34,725 bases of DNA from CALAMD01 sp035301025 (GCA_035301025.1 DATGUV010000144.1:1-34725), one strand, 5' to 3'. Shown: positions 7,852 through 17,107, numbered from the stretch's first letter. Notes: generated from the letters alone by a model not told the origin. Program-made: numbers and translations.

Positions 7852-9639
7852 TTACACAACATACTTCTCTTCTTTAATAATACGTTCAGCAATTTCACGC
7901 TTTATTGCTACGACATTTTTCGGATTGTATCTAGACAACCTTCTTAATGAAGAAAGCATCATTCGTAATTCATCTCCTTGTTCAACAGTTACAAGGATTT
8001 CTTTCGCTTTGTTTTCAATGCGAATAAATGCTTCTTGTACATATACTTCTGTATACAATTTCTTCAAGGATTCTTTCTCTTCATCAGCCGCTTGAATTGC
8101 TTTGTCTGTACGCAAAATAGCTGACTCCATATTGTATACTTCGCCAATCATATCTGCTAAGTTAGCGAGTACTTCTTGTTCTTCTTCAATTTTAGTTCCG
8201 AATTTTTGCGCTGCTAAACCAGCTCCAAGTAGCACAATTTTCTTCGCATTTTTAAGTAAATGATATTCTTCATGCAATCCTTCAGAACTTACTTCCTCAG
8301 GCATCATCGTCATAATTTCTTCTTGTAGTTTCATAGCTGCATCAAACAAAGGTAATTCACCTTTAATGGCTTTTTTCAGCAATGTACCTGGAACAAGAAG
8401 TCGGTTAATTTCATTCGTTCCTTCAAAGATACGGTTAATACGTGAGTCGCGGTAGTTTCGCTCTACTTCATACTCTTCCATAAATCCATATCCTCCATGA
8501 ATTTGAACCGCTTCATCCGTTGCACGATCTAGTAGTTCTGTTGCCATATATTTATTCATCGAACATTCGATTTGATATTCAGCAATAGCTTTTGCATATT
8601 CTTTCCCGTCTTGCTTTTGCTCTTCTGTTAGCGCGCTGAGACGTTGTTCAAATAATCCCACCGTCCGGTACACAGAGCTTTCATTCGCGTAAATATCTGT
8701 AGCCATAGTACCTAGTTTTTCTTTCGTTAAGTTAAACTGAGAAATCGGTGTGGAGAATTGTTCACGCTCATTGGCATATGACGTTGCTAAATGAAGGGAG
8801 CGCTTTGAACCTCCAACTCCACCAATAGCCAATTTGTATCGCCCAACGTTTAAGATATTAAAGGCAATAATGTGTCCTCGACCTTGTTCACCAAGTAGAT
8901 TTTCAACAGGTACTTCAGCATCTTCTAATATGAGGGTACGTGTAGAGGAACTCTTAATTCCCATCTTTTTCTCCTCTGCTCCTGTAGAAACCCCTGGATA
9001 ATCTCTTTCAACAATAAATGCAGAGAAGTCTTCTCCATTAATTTTTGCATATACAATAAACACATCTGCAAAAGCGGAGTTAGTAATCCACTGTTTCTCT
9101 CCATTTAAAATATAGTGCGTACCTTCATCATTTAATACTGCTGTTGTCTTTGCACTCATAGCATCAGATCCTGAAGAAGGTTCTGTTAATGCATACGCTG
9201 CAATTTTTTCAGCCGTTGCAAGGGAAGGTAAATATTGTTTCTTCTGAGCATCTGTTCCAAAAAACACAATTGGAAGTGATCCAATTCCAACATGTGCCCC
9301 ATGTGTGACTGAAAATCCACCTGCACGTGACATTTTCTCTGTAATTAATGATGAACTGATTGTATCTAACCCTAGTCCACCGTAAGCTTCAGGAATATCC
9401 GCACTTAATAGTCCGATTTCTCCAGCTTTTTTAAGTAAATTCACTGAATGCTCAAATTCATGATTTTCTAATTTATCCACATGTTGCAATACTTCACGTT
9501 CCACATATTCTTGTGTTGTTCGTGCAATCATATCATGCTCTTCTGTAAAATCTTCTGGAGTAATAACATCTTCCGGTTGTAAATCTTCTGTTAAAAAACT
9601 ACCACCTAAAATATCTTTTTTAGCCGTTTCACTCATCAT
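7852..9639 (-). CDS. fadE: Acyl-CoA dehydrogenase FadE (YusJ-like)
   Basis: 595-residue FAD enzyme for the first step of beta-oxidation. Domains in order: N-terminal helical part (about 30-150), FAD-binding middle part (YALTEPSSGSDA, KQWITN), C-terminal helical part with QIHGGYGFMEEYEVERNYRD and the FEGTNEI segment that carries the catalytic glutamate, then an extra roughly 170-residue C-terminal extension typical of this long family. Two ATGs in tandem (9639, 9636) follow AAGGGGG; either may be used. Only 18 bp separate it from fadA. It is the last gene of the operon. Confidence 0.96.
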   Translation of the reverse strand: MMSETAKKDILGGSFLTEDLQPEDVITPEDFTEEHDMIARTTQEYVEREVLQHVDKLENHEFEHSVNLLKKAGEIGLLSADIPEAYGGLGLDTISSSLITEKMSRAGGFSVTHGAHVGIGSLPIVFFGTDAQKKQYLPSLATAEKIAAYALTEPSSGSDAMSAKTTAVLNDEGTHYILNGEKQWITNSAFADVFIVYAKINGEDFSAFIVERDYPGVSTGAEEKKMGIKSSSTRTLILEDAEVPVENLLGEQGRGHIIAFNILNVGRYKLAIGGVGGSKRSLHLATSYANEREQFSTPISQFNLTKEKLGTMATDIYANESSVYRTVGLFEQRLSALTEEQKQDGKEYAKAIAEYQIECSMNKYMATELLDRATDEAVQIHGGYGFMEEYEVERNYRDSRINRIFEGTNEINRLLVPGTLLKKAIKGELPLFDAAMKLQEEIMTMMPEEVSSEGLHEEYHLLKNAKKIVLLGAGLAAQKFGTKIEEEQEVLANLADMIGEVYNMESAILRTDKAIQAADEEKESLKKLYTEVYVQEAFIRIENKAKEILVTVEQGDELRMMLSSLRRLSRYNPKNVVAIKREIAERIIKEEKYVV

Positions 9640-9657
9640 TGGTTCCCCCTTATAAAT

Positions 9658-10839
9658 TTATCCTTCGATTAATTCAAATACTCCAGCGGCTCCCATTCCG
9701 CCACCAATACACATAGAAACAACTCCATATTTTACATTTCTACGTTTCATTTCGTGCATTAAACTAACGGTTAACTTTGTACCTGTACATCCAAGTGGGT
9801 GCCCTAAAGCAATAGCACCACCATTGACATTCACTTTTTCTTTATCAAGCTCAAGGGTGTTGATAACGTGCAATGCTTGAGAAGCAAATGCCTCGTTTAA
9901 TTCAAATAAACCAACATCATCTTTAGAAATTCCAGCAATTTCAAGGGCTTTAGGGATTGCTTCAACAGGTCCTACACCCATAATTTCAGGTGCGACCCCT
10001 GCAACTGCAAATGATTTAAAGCGAACAAGTGGCGTAAGTCCTCTCTTTTTTGCCTCTTCATGTTCCATTACTAACACACTTGCTGCTCCGTCACTCATTT
10101 GTGAAGCATTTCCTGCTGTAACGGACCCTCCCATTGCAAAGGCTGGTCGTAACGTAGAGAGCACTTCAGCATTTGTTCCAGGTCGTACGCCTTCGTCTTT
10201 ATCAATCGTCTTCTTCTCTTCGGTTACTTTCTGGTCATCACCGATAAATCGTTTCGTAATTTCTACCGGGACAATTTCTTCGTCAAATTTCCCTTCTTGT
10301 ATTGCTTGTGTAGCTCTAGCATGACTTTCAACTGCAAAGGCATCTTGATCTTCACGACTGATGGAAAATCGATTCGCTACCTCTTCAGCTGTATGACCCA
10401 TCGTCATATAATATTCTGGTGCTTCATCTACAAGTGTTGGGTTTGGCTTAATCACATGTCCTCCCATTGGAATAAGACTCATGGATTCCGCTCCGCCAGC
10501 AATGACTGCTTGACTATGTCCTAGCATAATTCTTTCTGCTGCATATGCAATACTTTGCAAGCCAGAAGCACAATATCGATTAATTGTAATTCCTGGCACT
10601 TGTTCATCTAGTCCAGCTAACCCAGCAATATTTCTTGCCATGTTCATTCCTTGCTCTGCTTCTGGCATCGCACAACCAATAATAACGTCATCAATCGGTC
10701 CGTCATAATCATTGGCACGACGTAATGTTTCTTTAATGGCTGTTGCTGCTAAATCATCTGGTCTTGTTTGTGCAAAAGATCCTCTATTTGCTTGCGTAAC
10801 CGGTGTTCGTACACCTGCTACAATTACCGCTTCTTTCAT
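9658..10839 (-). CDS. fadA: Acetyl-CoA C-acyltransferase FadA (thiolase)
   Basis: 393-residue 3-ketoacyl-CoA thiolase, the last step of beta-oxidation. The nucleophile is C90 (NRYCASGLQS); the catalytic histidine is in GGAIALGHPLG (about H347) and the second cysteine in MCIGGGMGA (about C377). It starts at ATG with GGAGGAATGGTTTGA in front. It follows fadN after 177 bp, a spacer without clear terminator or FadR site, so cotranscription from the fadN promoter is likely. Confidence 0.97.
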   Translation of the reverse strand: MKEAVIVAGVRTPVTQANRGSFAQTRPDDLAATAIKETLRRANDYDGPIDDVIIGCAMPEAEQGMNMARNIAGLAGLDEQVPGITINRYCASGLQSIAYAAERIMLGHSQAVIAGGAESMSLIPMGGHVIKPNPTLVDEAPEYYMTMGHTAEEVANRFSISREDQDAFAVESHARATQAIQEGKFDEEIVPVEITKRFIGDDQKVTEEKKTIDKDEGVRPGTNAEVLSTLRPAFAMGGSVTAGNASQMSDGAASVLVMEHEEAKKRGLTPLVRFKSFAVAGVAPEIMGVGPVEAIPKALEIAGISKDDVGLFELNEAFASQALHVINTLELDKEKVNVNGGAIALGHPLGCTGTKLTVSLMHEMKRRNVKYGVVSMCIGGGMGAAGVFELIEG

Positions 10840-11016
10840 TCAAACCATTCCTCCTTCGACCATTTCTTTAAACATATATACATGTATCTTCTTAGTAGTT
10901 GAATGTATTTCTACATACGTTTTTTTAATCTACTACTCCAACATGTCGTTTAGCTACATCCGTTAAAACTACACGTTGGTTCGATGAAGCTCGTTTTTAT
11001 TCATTATGAAACACAT
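10840..11016. other. fadN-fadA spacer
   Basis: 177-bp spacer, unusually long for an operon whose next spacer is 18 bp. I see no terminator with a U run, no FadR palindrome and no RBS-backed small frame. It may hold an internal promoter, but none is clear. Confidence 0.4.
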
Positions 11017-13422
11017 TTAGTTCCGTAACGGCTTTCCTTTTAACAACATGTGCTGCATTCGTGCTTGCGTCAGTGGCTCACCGATTAAGCTTAGGAAAGC
11101 TTCTCTTTCTAGATCAAGCATGACCTGCTCATCAATCCACGTTCCTTCTTGTACACGTCCACCAGATAACACATAGGCTAATTTTTCAGCAATTTTCACG
11201 TCATGATCGGATACATAATTCCCATATGCTAATCCTTTTGCACCTAGTTTCATAGCTGCATATCCAGCATTTCCAACAACTTGAATTTTCTCTTTTGCTA
11301 ACGGCTTATATCCTGCTGTATGCAGTGCTAATACTTGTTGCTTAGCATCATACAATTGATGATCTGGATGTACTGAAATACGGTCATTACGATCTAAATA
11401 ACCATTTTCTCGTGCTTCATCTGCGGAAGTAGACACTTTTGCCATCGCAACTTTTTCAAATACATCATTGGCAACATCAAGTAAATTCACCTTTACATCT
11501 CTTGGAATATTCCGGAGTTGCTTTTGATACAGTTCTTTCGTTCCACCACCACCAGGAATGAGGCCAACACCGAATTCAACAAGTCCCATATATGTCTCAC
11601 TAGATGCTTGGATCGATGCAGCAGGTAATGAAATCTCTGCTCCTCCACCTAACGTCATTTGATATGGTGCGACGACTACTGGTTTTTCGCTATATTTAAT
11701 ATTTAACGTTGTTTGTTGGAATCTGCGCACAACCATTTCTAGTTCAAAAAAGTTATCATCTTGAGCTTCCATAAGCATCAAGGCTAAATTTGCACCGAGA
11801 CAGAAGTTTCGACCTTTGCTTCCAATGATCAATCCAACAAAATCTGAGTTATTTACTTTTTCAATCGCTTCATCCACCATTTGCATAAAATCGAGTCCAA
11901 TAACGTTATTTGGCGCATGGAAATCTAGTAAGGCGACACCGTCTCCCATATCGATTAATGTGGAACTATTGTTAGACTTCATTGGTTTTTGTTCTTTTGT
12001 TAGACGAGCTACATCAATATTCTTCTCATCTACCGGGATAGGTTCGTATTTTCCATGATGATAGAAAGATGGGACCCCGTCTACTTCTTTATAAAAGGCG
12101 TCGTTTCCTTCTTCAATCATATCTTCCATCCAAGAAGGAATTTTGTTTCCTGCTTGTTTCATCGTTTCAACAGACTTCTCTAATCCTAGCGTATCCCATA
12201 TTTCAAATGGTCCTTGTTTCCATCCGAATCCCCACTTCATTGCGTTGTCAATCGACACGATATCCTCAGCAATATCATAGGCGATTTCCGCTGTATAAAG
12301 GAGAACATCTGTAAGCATTGTATGGATGAATACTCCTGCTGGATCTTTCTCTGTATAGTAAAGCGTTTTCATCTTGTTTGCAGAACCTTTTACTTGAGAT
12401 ACCATTTCCGTTGCTTTTGTACGCAACTTATCTTGTTTCTCATCATACTCCATCGTTTCAGGATTTAATTGGTAAATGACACTGCCTTCTTGACCTTTCA
12501 CCTTCTTGTAAAACCCTTTGCCACTTTTAGCTCCAAACATCTTTTTCTCAACCATCTCTTGCATAAATGTTGGAACTTCAAAAGCTTCTTTTTCAGCACC
12601 TTCTACCTTGTTATACACATTATTCGCTACATCGATAAATGTATCTAATCCGACAACATCTAGCGTACGGAATGTAGCACTTTTCGGTCTACCGATCATC
12701 GTACCTGTAATTGAATCAATCTCTCCAATGGTTAAATGTTGATTTAACATTTCTCTTACAGAAACGAGTAATCCATATGTTCCAATTCTGTTAGCAATAA
12801 AGTTCGGTGTGTCTTTTGCTGCGACGACTCCTTTTCCTAACACATCACTTACAAAAGTTTCCATAAACTCTTTTACATCATCTTTTGTATGTGACGTTGG
12901 AATGACTTCGAGTAAGTGTAAATATCTAGGTGGATTGAAAAAGTGTGTTCCTAGGAAATGAGCTTTTAAATCGTCTGAAACTTCTTCCACCATGTCTTCT
13001 ACAGAAATTCCTGAAGTGTTAGAACTCACAATCGTTCCTTCTTTTCGATGTTCATCAATTGTAGCAAGTACTTGTTTTTTAACGTCCAGTCGCTCTACGA
13101 CCACCTCAATAATCCAATCTACATCCCCAAGTTTGTCTACATCATCTTCTAGATTTCCTACTTCGATAAGTGACAAACTATCCTTTGTTGTAATTGGGGA
13201 AGGCTTTTGTTTCTTTAACGCATCCTTACTTCTTTGAGCGTTCCTGTTACGTACTACTTTATCTGTTAATTGAAGACCGCTCTTCTCTTCTTTTTCCGTT
13301 AATTCTTTTGGGACAACGTCAAGCATCAATGTCGGTATGCCATTATTCGCTAAATGGGCCGCAATTCCTGAACCCATAACACCTGAGCCAATCACCGCTG
13401 CTCTCTTTACTTGATACTTCAT
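11017..13422 (-). CDS. fadN: FadN: 3-hydroxyacyl-CoA dehydrogenase / enoyl-CoA hydratase
   Basis: 801-residue fusion for the two middle steps of beta-oxidation. The N-terminus is the NAD-binding 3-hydroxyacyl-CoA dehydrogenase domain (VIGSGVMGSG at 10-19; later GTHFFNPPRY, which contains the catalytic His, and NFIANRIG). The crotonase-type hydratase part lies in the C-terminal half (GSKGRNFCLGANL; TLGGGAEISL). This order is the reverse of E. coli FadB. A longer frame begins at 13458, inside the FadR operator; ATG 13422 is chosen because GAGGAGG lies six bases upstream. Confidence 0.96.
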   Translation of the reverse strand: MKYQVKRAAVIGSGVMGSGIAAHLANNGIPTLMLDVVPKELTEKEEKSGLQLTDKVVRNRNAQRSKDALKKQKPSPITTKDSLSLIEVGNLEDDVDKLGDVDWIIEVVVERLDVKKQVLATIDEHRKEGTIVSSNTSGISVEDMVEEVSDDLKAHFLGTHFFNPPRYLHLLEVIPTSHTKDDVKEFMETFVSDVLGKGVVAAKDTPNFIANRIGTYGLLVSVREMLNQHLTIGEIDSITGTMIGRPKSATFRTLDVVGLDTFIDVANNVYNKVEGAEKEAFEVPTFMQEMVEKKMFGAKSGKGFYKKVKGQEGSVIYQLNPETMEYDEKQDKLRTKATEMVSQVKGSANKMKTLYYTEKDPAGVFIHTMLTDVLLYTAEIAYDIAEDIVSIDNAMKWGFGWKQGPFEIWDTLGLEKSVETMKQAGNKIPSWMEDMIEEGNDAFYKEVDGVPSFYHHGKYEPIPVDEKNIDVARLTKEQKPMKSNNSSTLIDMGDGVALLDFHAPNNVIGLDFMQMVDEAIEKVNNSDFVGLIIGSKGRNFCLGANLALMLMEAQDDNFFELEMVVRRFQQTTLNIKYSEKPVVVAPYQMTLGGGAEISLPAASIQASSETYMGLVEFGVGLIPGGGGTKELYQKQLRNIPRDVKVNLLDVANDVFEKVAMAKVSTSADEARENGYLDRNDRISVHPDHQLYDAKQQVLALHTAGYKPLAKEKIQVVGNAGYAAMKLGAKGLAYGNYVSDHDVKIAEKLAYVLSGGRVQEGTWIDEQVMLDLEREAFLSLIGEPLTQARMQHMLLKGKPLRN

Positions 13423-13443
13423 TTTTTTCCTCCTCACATCATT

Positions 13444-13461
13444 TGAATGAACCATCATTCA
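13444..13461 (-). promoter_or_regulatory. FadR (TetR-family) operator of fadNAE
   Basis: Perfect palindrome TGAATGA-ACCA-TCATTCA, matching the known Bacillus FadR operator (TGAATGA-N4-TCATTCA), 22 bases before the fadN start codon. FadR represses fad genes until long-chain acyl-CoA releases it. A possible promoter lies just upstream on the minus strand, with TTGATC at about 13487-13492 and an AT-rich -10 near 13465-13472. Confidence 0.9.
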
Positions 13462-13488
13462 TTTTTATATTAAAAAAATATATGAATG

Positions 13489-13566
13489 GATCAATTTCTT
13501 ACAAAAGCGACCATCCCATTATATAGAAGCTCATATAATGATGCATGCGTGATAAAGAAATTGATC
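13489..13566. repeat. Nested concentric inverted repeats in fadN-znuA spacer
   Basis: Outer arms GATCAATTTCTT (13489-13500) and AAGAAATTGATC (13555-13566) are perfect 12-base complements. Inner arms CATTATAT (13517-13524) and ATATAATG (13533-13540) are perfect 8-base complements. The two centres agree within one base. It has no U run and lies between divergent genes, so it is not a terminator. It may be an operator array or the remnant of a small mobile element. Confidence 0.6.
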
Positions 13567-13620
13567 AGAGTACTTGTTCATTCTTACTATAAATGACTTT
13601 CGGATATTTTTCAAATTAAA

Positions 13621-13634
13621 TGTAAGCGCTTTTT
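13621..13634 (+). promoter_or_regulatory. cre-like site (CcpA) in fadN-znuA spacer
   Basis: TGTAAGCGCTTTTT matches 13 of 14 positions of the cre consensus TGWAARCGYTWNCW. It is about 200 bp before fadN and 55 bp before the znu -35. CcpA control of fatty-acid oxidation is plausible, but the match alone is weak evidence. Confidence 0.35.
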
Positions 13635-13687
13635 TAATTTCCTTAAAATAAAGACCCGTTTTTCATCCTCATTCGGAATGATTCTTA

Positions 13688-13716
13688 TTTACAAATCGGA
13701 ACCATTCCGATATAAT
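13688..13716 (+). promoter_or_regulatory. znuACB-zur promoter with Zur box in the spacer
   Basis: TTTACA (13688-13693), 17-base spacer, TATAAT (13711-13716): 5/6 and 6/6 matches to sigma-A. The spacer is filled by a Zur box, AATCGGAACCATTCCGAT within 13693-13713. It matches 17 of the 20 defined positions of the Bacillus Zur box (AAATCGTAAT-N-ATTACGATTT). Zinc-loaded Zur bound there would block RNA polymerase directly, and zur is itself in the operon. Confidence 0.88.
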
Positions 13717-13746
13717 GCAATGTATGCGAGAAAGGAGCTATGTAGA

Positions 13747-14679
13747 ATGAAGTTTTTTCGCCTCTTTATTCCTATCATCATCTTGGTTGGATTTATGGTC
13801 GGATGTCAATCCCCTGCTGAGAAAGATAACAATCATGATGATATTCACATATATACGTCTATTTATCCAATTCAATTTATTATTGAAGGACTTGTTGGGG
13901 ACTTTGCTCACGTACAAACGGTATACCCTCCTGGAGTTGATGCACATACATATGAACCTAGTACAAAAGATATGATTGATATTTCAAGTAGCATAGCGTT
14001 CATTTATTTAGGTGCGGGCATGGAAAGTTTTGCAGAAACAACTGTCGAAGCACTAGCATCTAGTGACGTGGAATTTATCGAAATCGGCGAACACGAGGAA
14101 TTATTCGCTCATGCAGATGATCATGATCATCATGACCATGATGGACACGACCACGGTGACTTAGATCCTCATATTTGGTTTGACCCAGAGCGTATGATCC
14201 AAGTTTCCGAACTAATGAAAGAGGAAATGATACATTTATTCCCAGAAGAAACAACCACGATTGAAGAAAATTATGCACAGATGAAAGAATCCTTCAATGC
14301 ACTAGATAAACAATATGCGGATTCCCTGCTTCCTAAAAAGAATAAAAAAATGATTGTGTCTCACGCTGCTTATGGCTATTGGGAAGAACGATATGGTATT
14401 GAGCAAATTCCTATTAGTGGAATATCAGCAAGCGAAGAGCCTTCTCAAAAAGAGTTGGCACAATTAATCGAGCGTGCGAACGAGGAACATATGACATATA
14501 TTTTCTTTGAACAAAATACGTCCAATAAAATTGCTACTATTATTCAAGAACATTTACATGCAACACCGTTATACATTCATAATTTAGAAGTGCTTACAGA
14601 AGAAGATATTGCAAACAATGAAGATTACCTTACTTTAATGGAAAGAAATATACACGTATTAGATGAAGGTATTCAGTAG
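13747..14679 (+). CDS. znuA: Zinc ABC transporter substrate-binding lipoprotein ZnuA/AdcA
   Basis: 310-residue lipoprotein of the cluster A-I (SBP_bac_9) metal-binding family, tethered outside the membrane. The signal peptide ends in a lipobox with C20 (GFMVGC). Metal-binding histidines are in GVDAHTYEPS, DPHIWFDP and SHAAYGYW. Between the first and second lies a His/Asp-rich loop (HADDHDHHDHDGHDHGD), the mark of zinc rather than manganese binders. ATG 13747 is chosen because AAAGGAG lies nine bases upstream and it gives a proper signal peptide; the frame stays open to 13678 inside the promoter. Confidence 0.95.
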   Translation: MKFFRLFIPIIILVGFMVGCQSPAEKDNNHDDIHIYTSIYPIQFIIEGLVGDFAHVQTVYPPGVDAHTYEPSTKDMIDISSSIAFIYLGAGMESFAETTVEALASSDVEFIEIGEHEELFAHADDHDHHDHDGHDHGDLDPHIWFDPERMIQVSELMKEEMIHLFPEETTTIEENYAQMKESFNALDKQYADSLLPKKNKKMIVSHAAYGYWEERYGIEQIPISGISASEEPSQKELAQLIERANEEHMTYIFFEQNTSNKIATIIQEHLHATPLYIHNLEVLTEEDIANNEDYLTLMERNIHVLDEGIQ

Positions 14680-14694
14680 AGAGGTGAAATATAT

Positions 14695-15450
14695 ATGGGT
14701 GAACCAGTCGTATCCGTCAAACACGTGAACTTTTCATACGGAAATAAAGCTATTTTAAAAGACATTCAGTTAGATATTCAAAAAGGTTCTTTCTTAGGTC
14801 TTGTAGGCCCTAATGGTGGTGGGAAAACTACCCTCATACAATTAATTCTTGGTCTCTTACCTCCTGATGAAGGAGAAATCAGGATTTTAGGTCAACCGAT
14901 TAAACATTTTAAACAATGGAACCGCATTGGCTTTGTGTCACAAAAAGCAAATAGCTTTAATAAAGGTTTCCCTGCAACAGTCTTTGAAGTCGTTGCTATG
15001 GGGCTTACTTCTAAAATAGGGTATTTCCGATTTTTCAAAAAACATCATAAAGAAAAAGTAATCCATGCCTTAACGCAAGTAAATATGGAAGGATTTGCCA
15101 ATCAAAATATCGGAAACTTATCAGGTGGGCAACAGCAACGTGTATTTATTGCAAGAGCTCTTGTTGGCGATCCTGAATTGATTATTTTAGATGAACCAAC
15201 TGTAGGAGTGGATTATAAAAATGTCCAACGCTTTTACGAACTATTACACACATTAAACACGAAAGATAACATTACCTTATTACTCGTCACACACGATACA
15301 GGAGTCATGACAAAGTTTGCGACAGATGTTGCATGTCTCAATCAAACCTTACATTTCCACGGGGATTCTGAAGCATATACCTCTCTTTCAGATGAGGATT
15401 TATCAGATATATACGGTCACCCTGTCAATGTAATCGTCCATGACCATTAA
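14695..15450 (+). CDS. znuC: Zinc ABC transporter ATP-binding protein ZnuC/AdcC
   Basis: 251-residue ABC ATPase that powers zinc import. Walker A is GPNGGGKTT, signature LSGGQQQR, Walker B LIILDEPTVG, and the H-loop VTHD. The C-terminal tail (HPVNVIVHDH) has the extra histidines often seen in metal-transporter ATPases. It begins 15 bp after znuA with GAGAGGTGA as the RBS. Confidence 0.95.
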   Translation: MGEPVVSVKHVNFSYGNKAILKDIQLDIQKGSFLGLVGPNGGGKTTLIQLILGLLPPDEGEIRILGQPIKHFKQWNRIGFVSQKANSFNKGFPATVFEVVAMGLTSKIGYFRFFKKHHKEKVIHALTQVNMEGFANQNIGNLSGGQQQRVFIARALVGDPELIILDEPTVGVDYKNVQRFYELLHTLNTKDNITLLLVTHDTGVMTKFATDVACLNQTLHFHGDSEAYTSLSDEDLSDIYGHPVNVIVHDH

Positions 15451-15464
15451 AGGGAGGTAAAAGG

Positions 15465-16316
15465 ATGATCGAACACTTTTTACAATTTGACTTTTTACGT
15501 CATACATTTTATACAAGCATACTTATCGGTCTTATCGCACCATTACTTGGAACATTTTTAGTCGTTCGTCGCCTCTCTTTACTAGCGGATGCGTTATCCC
15601 ACGTAACATTAGCAGGAATTGCATTTGGGTTATTCATTGAAAAGAGATATGCGGGTGTATGGATCACACCGATTCAAAGTGGAATGATTTTCTCCGTTGT
15701 TGGATCCTTATGCATTGAAAAATTACGTTCTATTTATAAAGCGTATCAAGAAATTGGAATTCCGATTATTTTATCTGGTGGGGTTGGATTAAGTGTTATT
15801 TTTATTGCCCTAGCAAACGGGTTTAATACAGATTTGTTTAACTATTTATTCGGATCCGTATCAGCTGTAAGTCGCGTGGATTTTCTAACGATCCTTTTTA
15901 TATCGATTGGAGTAGTGATCACGTTATTTTTCTTTTACAAGGAATTACTAACACTTTCCTTTGATGAAGAATATGCATCTGTCTCAGGACTTCATTCAAA
16001 ACGGATACACTTTTTATTTATCATTTTAATAGCATTTGTCATTGCAGCATCGATTCGAATTGTTGGCGTGTTACTCGTCTCTGCATTAATGACGTTACCT
16101 GTTGCAGCTGCTCTAAGGTTTGCGAAAAGCTTTAAACAACTGATTGTATACTCCGTTATTTTCGGAGAAATTGCAGTTGTCGCAGGACTTATTTCAGGAT
16201 ATTATATGAGTATACCTCCTGGTGGTACGATTGTTATGCTATCTATTATCGTTTTAATCGGTTCCATTGTGATACAAAAAAGATTCACAAAACGATCACG
16301 AAAGGAGCATGTATAA
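15465..16316 (+). CDS. znuB: Zinc ABC transporter permease ZnuB/AdcB
   Basis: 283-residue integral membrane protein of the ABC-3 family with about eight hydrophobic spans. Typical segments are ADALSHVTLAGIAFG (cytoplasmic coupling region), DLFNYLFGSVSAVS and GVLLVSALMTLPVAAA. It overlaps zur by one base (TAATG) and follows znuC after 14 bp with AGGGAGG in front. Confidence 0.95.
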   Translation: MIEHFLQFDFLRHTFYTSILIGLIAPLLGTFLVVRRLSLLADALSHVTLAGIAFGLFIEKRYAGVWITPIQSGMIFSVVGSLCIEKLRSIYKAYQEIGIPIILSGGVGLSVIFIALANGFNTDLFNYLFGSVSAVSRVDFLTILFISIGVVITLFFFYKELLTLSFDEEYASVSGLHSKRIHFLFIILIAFVIAASIRIVGVLLVSALMTLPVAAALRFAKSFKQLIVYSVIFGEIAVVAGLISGYYMSIPPGGTIVMLSIIVLIGSIVIQKRFTKRSRKEHV

Positions 16317-16729
16317 TGGACGTTCAACGAGCCATTCAATTATTACAACATGAAGGTTATAAAGTTACGAAACCTAGAGAAAATATGCTTCAATACTTTG
16401 AATTAGAAGATGGGTATCGTACTGCAAAAGATTTCATGGCATTTACTGAAGGAAATTATGAATCTATGAGTTTTGATACGGTCTACCGAAACTTACATTT
16501 ATATCATTATCTTGGGATTTTGGAAGCTACAGAACTGGATGGAGAAAAACATTTCCGCATGAATTGTATGTCAGATCATCATCACCATTTTATTTGTAAG
16601 GATTGTGGCGGCACGAAAAAAATCCCGATTTGTCCAATGGATGAAATCGAAAAGATACTCACAAATTATGAAATTGAAGGTCACAAACTAGAAGTGTATG
16701 GAGTATGTCCTTTATGCAAAAGCGCTTAG
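16316..16729 (+). CDS. zur: Zinc uptake regulator Zur (Fur family)
   Basis: 137-residue Fur-family repressor. The winged-helix DNA-binding part contains TFDTVYRNL-like SFDTVYRNLHLY; the metal part has DHHHHFICKDCG. Two CxxC pairs (C94/C97 and C131/C134) make the structural zinc site. Fur, PerR and Zur are alike in sequence; the zinc-transporter operon and the Zur box at its promoter identify this one. The product should repress its own operon when zinc is adequate. It overlaps znuB (1 bp) and the next crcB gene (16 bp). Confidence 0.92.
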   Translation: MDVQRAIQLLQHEGYKVTKPRENMLQYFELEDGYRTAKDFMAFTEGNYESMSFDTVYRNLHLYHYLGILEATELDGEKHFRMNCMSDHHHHFICKDCGGTKKIPICPMDEIEKILTNYEIEGHKLEVYGVCPLCKSA

Positions 16730-17106
16730 AACATCCCCTTCTCGTTCCTATATATATCGGACTTTTTGGAGCAATTGGAGCCGCTGTTCGCAGTGGGATC
16801 ACACATATGTTTTCTCAGTATAGTATGTTTCCAGTAGGTACATGGATCATTAATACGGTTGGCTCCTTTTTATTAAGTATTATGTTTTTTCGTCCATCTA
16901 TGAGAGATGCTATTCCGCCAACGATCTTTACAGCGATAACCGTTGGCGGAATTGGTTCCTTTACTACATTTTCCACGGTTACCGTAGAGACAGTAGAATT
17001 ATTCGCCGGTGAACCACTTCTAGCTTCTGTATATATGCTCGGTAGTATTTTCACTAGTGTTTGTGCATGTTTCATCGGCTATCTCCTAGTAAAGGAGCGG
17101 GCCTAA
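16714..17106 (+). CDS. crcB: Fluoride channel subunit CrcB/Fluc, first copy
   Basis: About 130 residues, four membrane spans. Shows the CrcB motifs GAAVRSG, GTWIINTVGSFLLS and GGIGSFTTFSTVTVE (the Phe-rich fluoride pore). Fluc exports fluoride as a dual-topology dimer; genomes with two adjacent genes usually make heterodimers. Start choice: ATG 16705 lies one base after GGAG, too near, whereas ATG 16714 lies ten bases after it. The start overlaps the end of zur, so it is likely coupled to zur translation. No fluoride riboswitch precedes it. Confidence 0.92.
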   Translation: MQKRLEHPLLVPIYIGLFGAIGAAVRSGITHMFSQYSMFPVGTWIINTVGSFLLSIMFFRPSMRDAIPPTIFTAITVGGIGSFTTFSTVTVETVELFAGEPLLASVYMLGSIFTSVCACFIGYLLVKERA

Positions 17107-17107
17107 T

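Noticed and set aside
16600..16713. Possible fluoride riboswitch before crcB
   Set aside because: The region is zur coding sequence and shows no crcB-motif-like pseudoknot that I can recognise.
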